Part shown: piece after piece, positions 63,320-64,000 of the stretch
How positions within the stretch are numbered: the stretch's first letter is position 1
How the letters are laid out: the number at the start of each line of letters is the position of its first letter
From: Nitrosopumilus oxyclinae
GTDB lineage: Archaea; Thermoproteota; Nitrososphaeria; Nitrososphaerales; Nitrosopumilaceae
DNA length: 64,000 nt
Reading direction: 5' to 3'
Assembly (NCBI RefSeq): GCF_013407165.1
Contig: NZ_CP026994.1
Coordinates: 958,187 to 1,022,186, forward strand
Notes under the pieces: generated by a model
What the model was told of the DNA's origin: nothing
Databases searched by the model: none
What the model saw: the letters and a program-made list of their open reading frames with translations, nothing else
Translations under genes and position numbers: made by a program

Positions 63320-63470
63320 AAATTGATTTTAGATTTTGGTTGTTTAAATCAGGTGATACATCATAATTTCACAAATCAAACAATTCAAGCTAATTCCAAA
63401 TCACACAGATCTAGGCACGATCAGGTGTAAAAAAACCAGCTGGGAAGATCAACAAAGATCAAGTTAAAGA

Positions 63471-63479
63471 CTAATAAAG
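63471..63479 (+). promoter_or_regulatory. TATA-like box for the winged-helix gene
   Basis: CTAATAAAG lies 22-30 nt before the ATG at 63501. The operator-like palindrome lies between this box and the start codon. Confidence 0.35.
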
Positions 63480-63484
63480 TAATG

Positions 63485-63501
63485 TACCGTACTATACGGT
63501 A
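63485..63501. promoter_or_regulatory. inverted repeat TACCGTA-CTA-TACGGTA at the start of the winged-helix gene
   Basis: A perfect 7-bp inverted repeat with a 3-bp spacer ends on the first base of the ATG at 63501. It sits where an autorepressor would block the start of a leaderless transcript. An operator for the wHTH protein itself is likely. Confidence 0.55.
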
Positions 63502-63857
63502 TGATGCGAGCAAGACTAACATATGTACCACTAGAAGTGGCAGATCAATTCGAGGACTTTATCATACATAGAGATGAACAAGTTTTAGATGCAGTAAAAG
63601 CAAGAACAAAAGATTACAGCACATTATCTTTATTGAAATTGCTATACCAACTAAAAGGAAACCCTATGACATTCTCTGATTTGTATTCAAAATCAAAAAT
63701 TAGAATGAAAAAATCATTTCTAAATTATTTACACCTATGTGTAGATTATGAATTTATCAGCAAGGAAGCCGTGGGAGCAAATGTGATCTATACAATTACA
63801 GATAAGGGACGAACCATGTTACAACTCTTTATTCAAAAGAACAACTACGTGGCTTAA
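63501..63857 (+). CDS. winged-helix DNA-binding regulator
   Basis: A 118-aa small transcription factor. After a short N-terminal domain (RLTYVPLEVADQFEDFIIHR) a winged helix is visible: LLKLLYQLKGNPMTFSDLYS, then MKKSFLNYLHLCVDYEFI and the wing YTITDKGRTMLQLF. It likely represses its own gene through the palindrome at 63485-63501. Two adjacent ATG codons exist (63501 and 63504). A TATA-like CTAATAAAG is 22-30 nt upstream of the first. Confidence 0.8.
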   Translation: MMRARLTYVPLEVADQFEDFIIHRDEQVLDAVKARTKDYSTLSLLKLLYQLKGNPMTFSDLYSKSKIRMKKSFLNYLHLCVDYEFISKEAVGANVIYTITDKGRTMLQLFIQKNNYVA

Positions 63858-63932
63858 TCCTTTATTTTTTTATTTTCTCATACAATCTACTTATTGACAA
63901 AGGTAATTAATCAGAACAAATCGACGTAAGCA

Positions 63933-64000
63933 GTGCAAAAAGAGTTTCCAGAAGCTGAAGTTTTTGAAAAAAAGCAAATAGAATTAAAAAGTCCAATAAT
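63933..64000 (+). CDS. start of an unidentified gene (runs off the window)
   Basis: A GTG-started frame encodes MQKEFPEAEVFEKKQIELKS and continues beyond the window edge. An AATTAAT-like TATA sequence lies about 25-30 nt upstream. Too little is visible to name a family. Confidence 0.4.
   Translation, partial: MQKEFPEAEVFEKKQIELKSPI

Overview
The window is AT-rich chromosomal DNA from an archaeon, most likely a marine ammonia-oxidizing Nitrososphaeria (Thaumarchaeota) of the Nitrosopumilus type. The evidence is one TBP and one TFB gene, Alba, an archaeal SMC, deoxyhypusine synthase, Sec61-beta, eIF1/SUI1, a UPF0148 protein, Tsr3, an archaeal/eukaryotic-type ProRS, five coenzyme F420 genes (cofC, D, E, G, H), an archaeosortase-like protein and a recognisable RNase P RNA. 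No ammonia-oxidation genes lie here, so the genus is an inference. I see no insertion sequence, prophage or CRISPR array. It reads as a compact core genome with many lineage-specific small proteins.

Layout. 1-3984: start of a nitrite/sulfite reductase (running off the left edge), thi4, a metallopeptidase-like unknown, trxB and two small unknowns. 3985-6719 (minus): cysteine synthase, TusA-like carrier, cofE and a SerB-like HAD phosphatase. 6823-10998: a small Cys protein, proS, and egtB facing egtD. 11091-19399: an OppF-type ATPase, smc, a nitrilase, inositol-1-phosphate synthase, deoxyhypusine synthase and a PAC2 protein. 19444-24771: LysE exporter, an Alba protein with 20 perfect EPEPTP repeats, a GAF histidine kinase, DNA polymerase IV and an archaeosortase-like membrane protein. 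24857-29662: a DsbA/membrane protein pair, two C2H2 finger proteins, two dehydrogenases and small proteins. 29712-37029: a geranylgeranyl-reductase-family enzyme, a 985-aa secreted protein, a methyltransferase, RNase P RNA, a 33-aa C2H2 protein, a ribbon-helix-helix protein and a membrane protein with a Cys-rich tail. 37108-44879: cofD-cofC, tfb, a CPBP protease, SUI1, UspA, Sec61-beta, a DUF2070 protein and a nuclease-fold protein. 44928-54885: a peptide-binding protein, tsr3, a lamin-tail/Ig secreted protein, tRNA-Pro, methionine aminopeptidase, a DUF1512 protein and tbp. 54948-64000: a tRNA-binding-domain protein, a candidate structured leader RNA, a glycosyltransferase, an HtrA protease, cofG-cofH-tldE, a Na/Ca exchanger and a winged-helix regulator with an operator-like palindrome.

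How they work together. cofC/D/E/G/H cover nearly the whole F420 pathway. thi4, tusA, cysM, trxB, egtB and egtD form a sulfur/thiol theme. tbp, tfb, alba, smc, rnpB and proS are information-processing genes. Many genes start with TTG or GTG and have a TATA-like box about 25-30 nt before the start codon, which suggests leaderless mRNAs. Nine convergent pairs touch or overlap at their stop codons. Once the short genes are counted, no stretch over 300 bases lacks a gene or RNA. The longest empty gap, 26389-26652, is AT-rich and I see nothing in it beyond possible promoter sequence.
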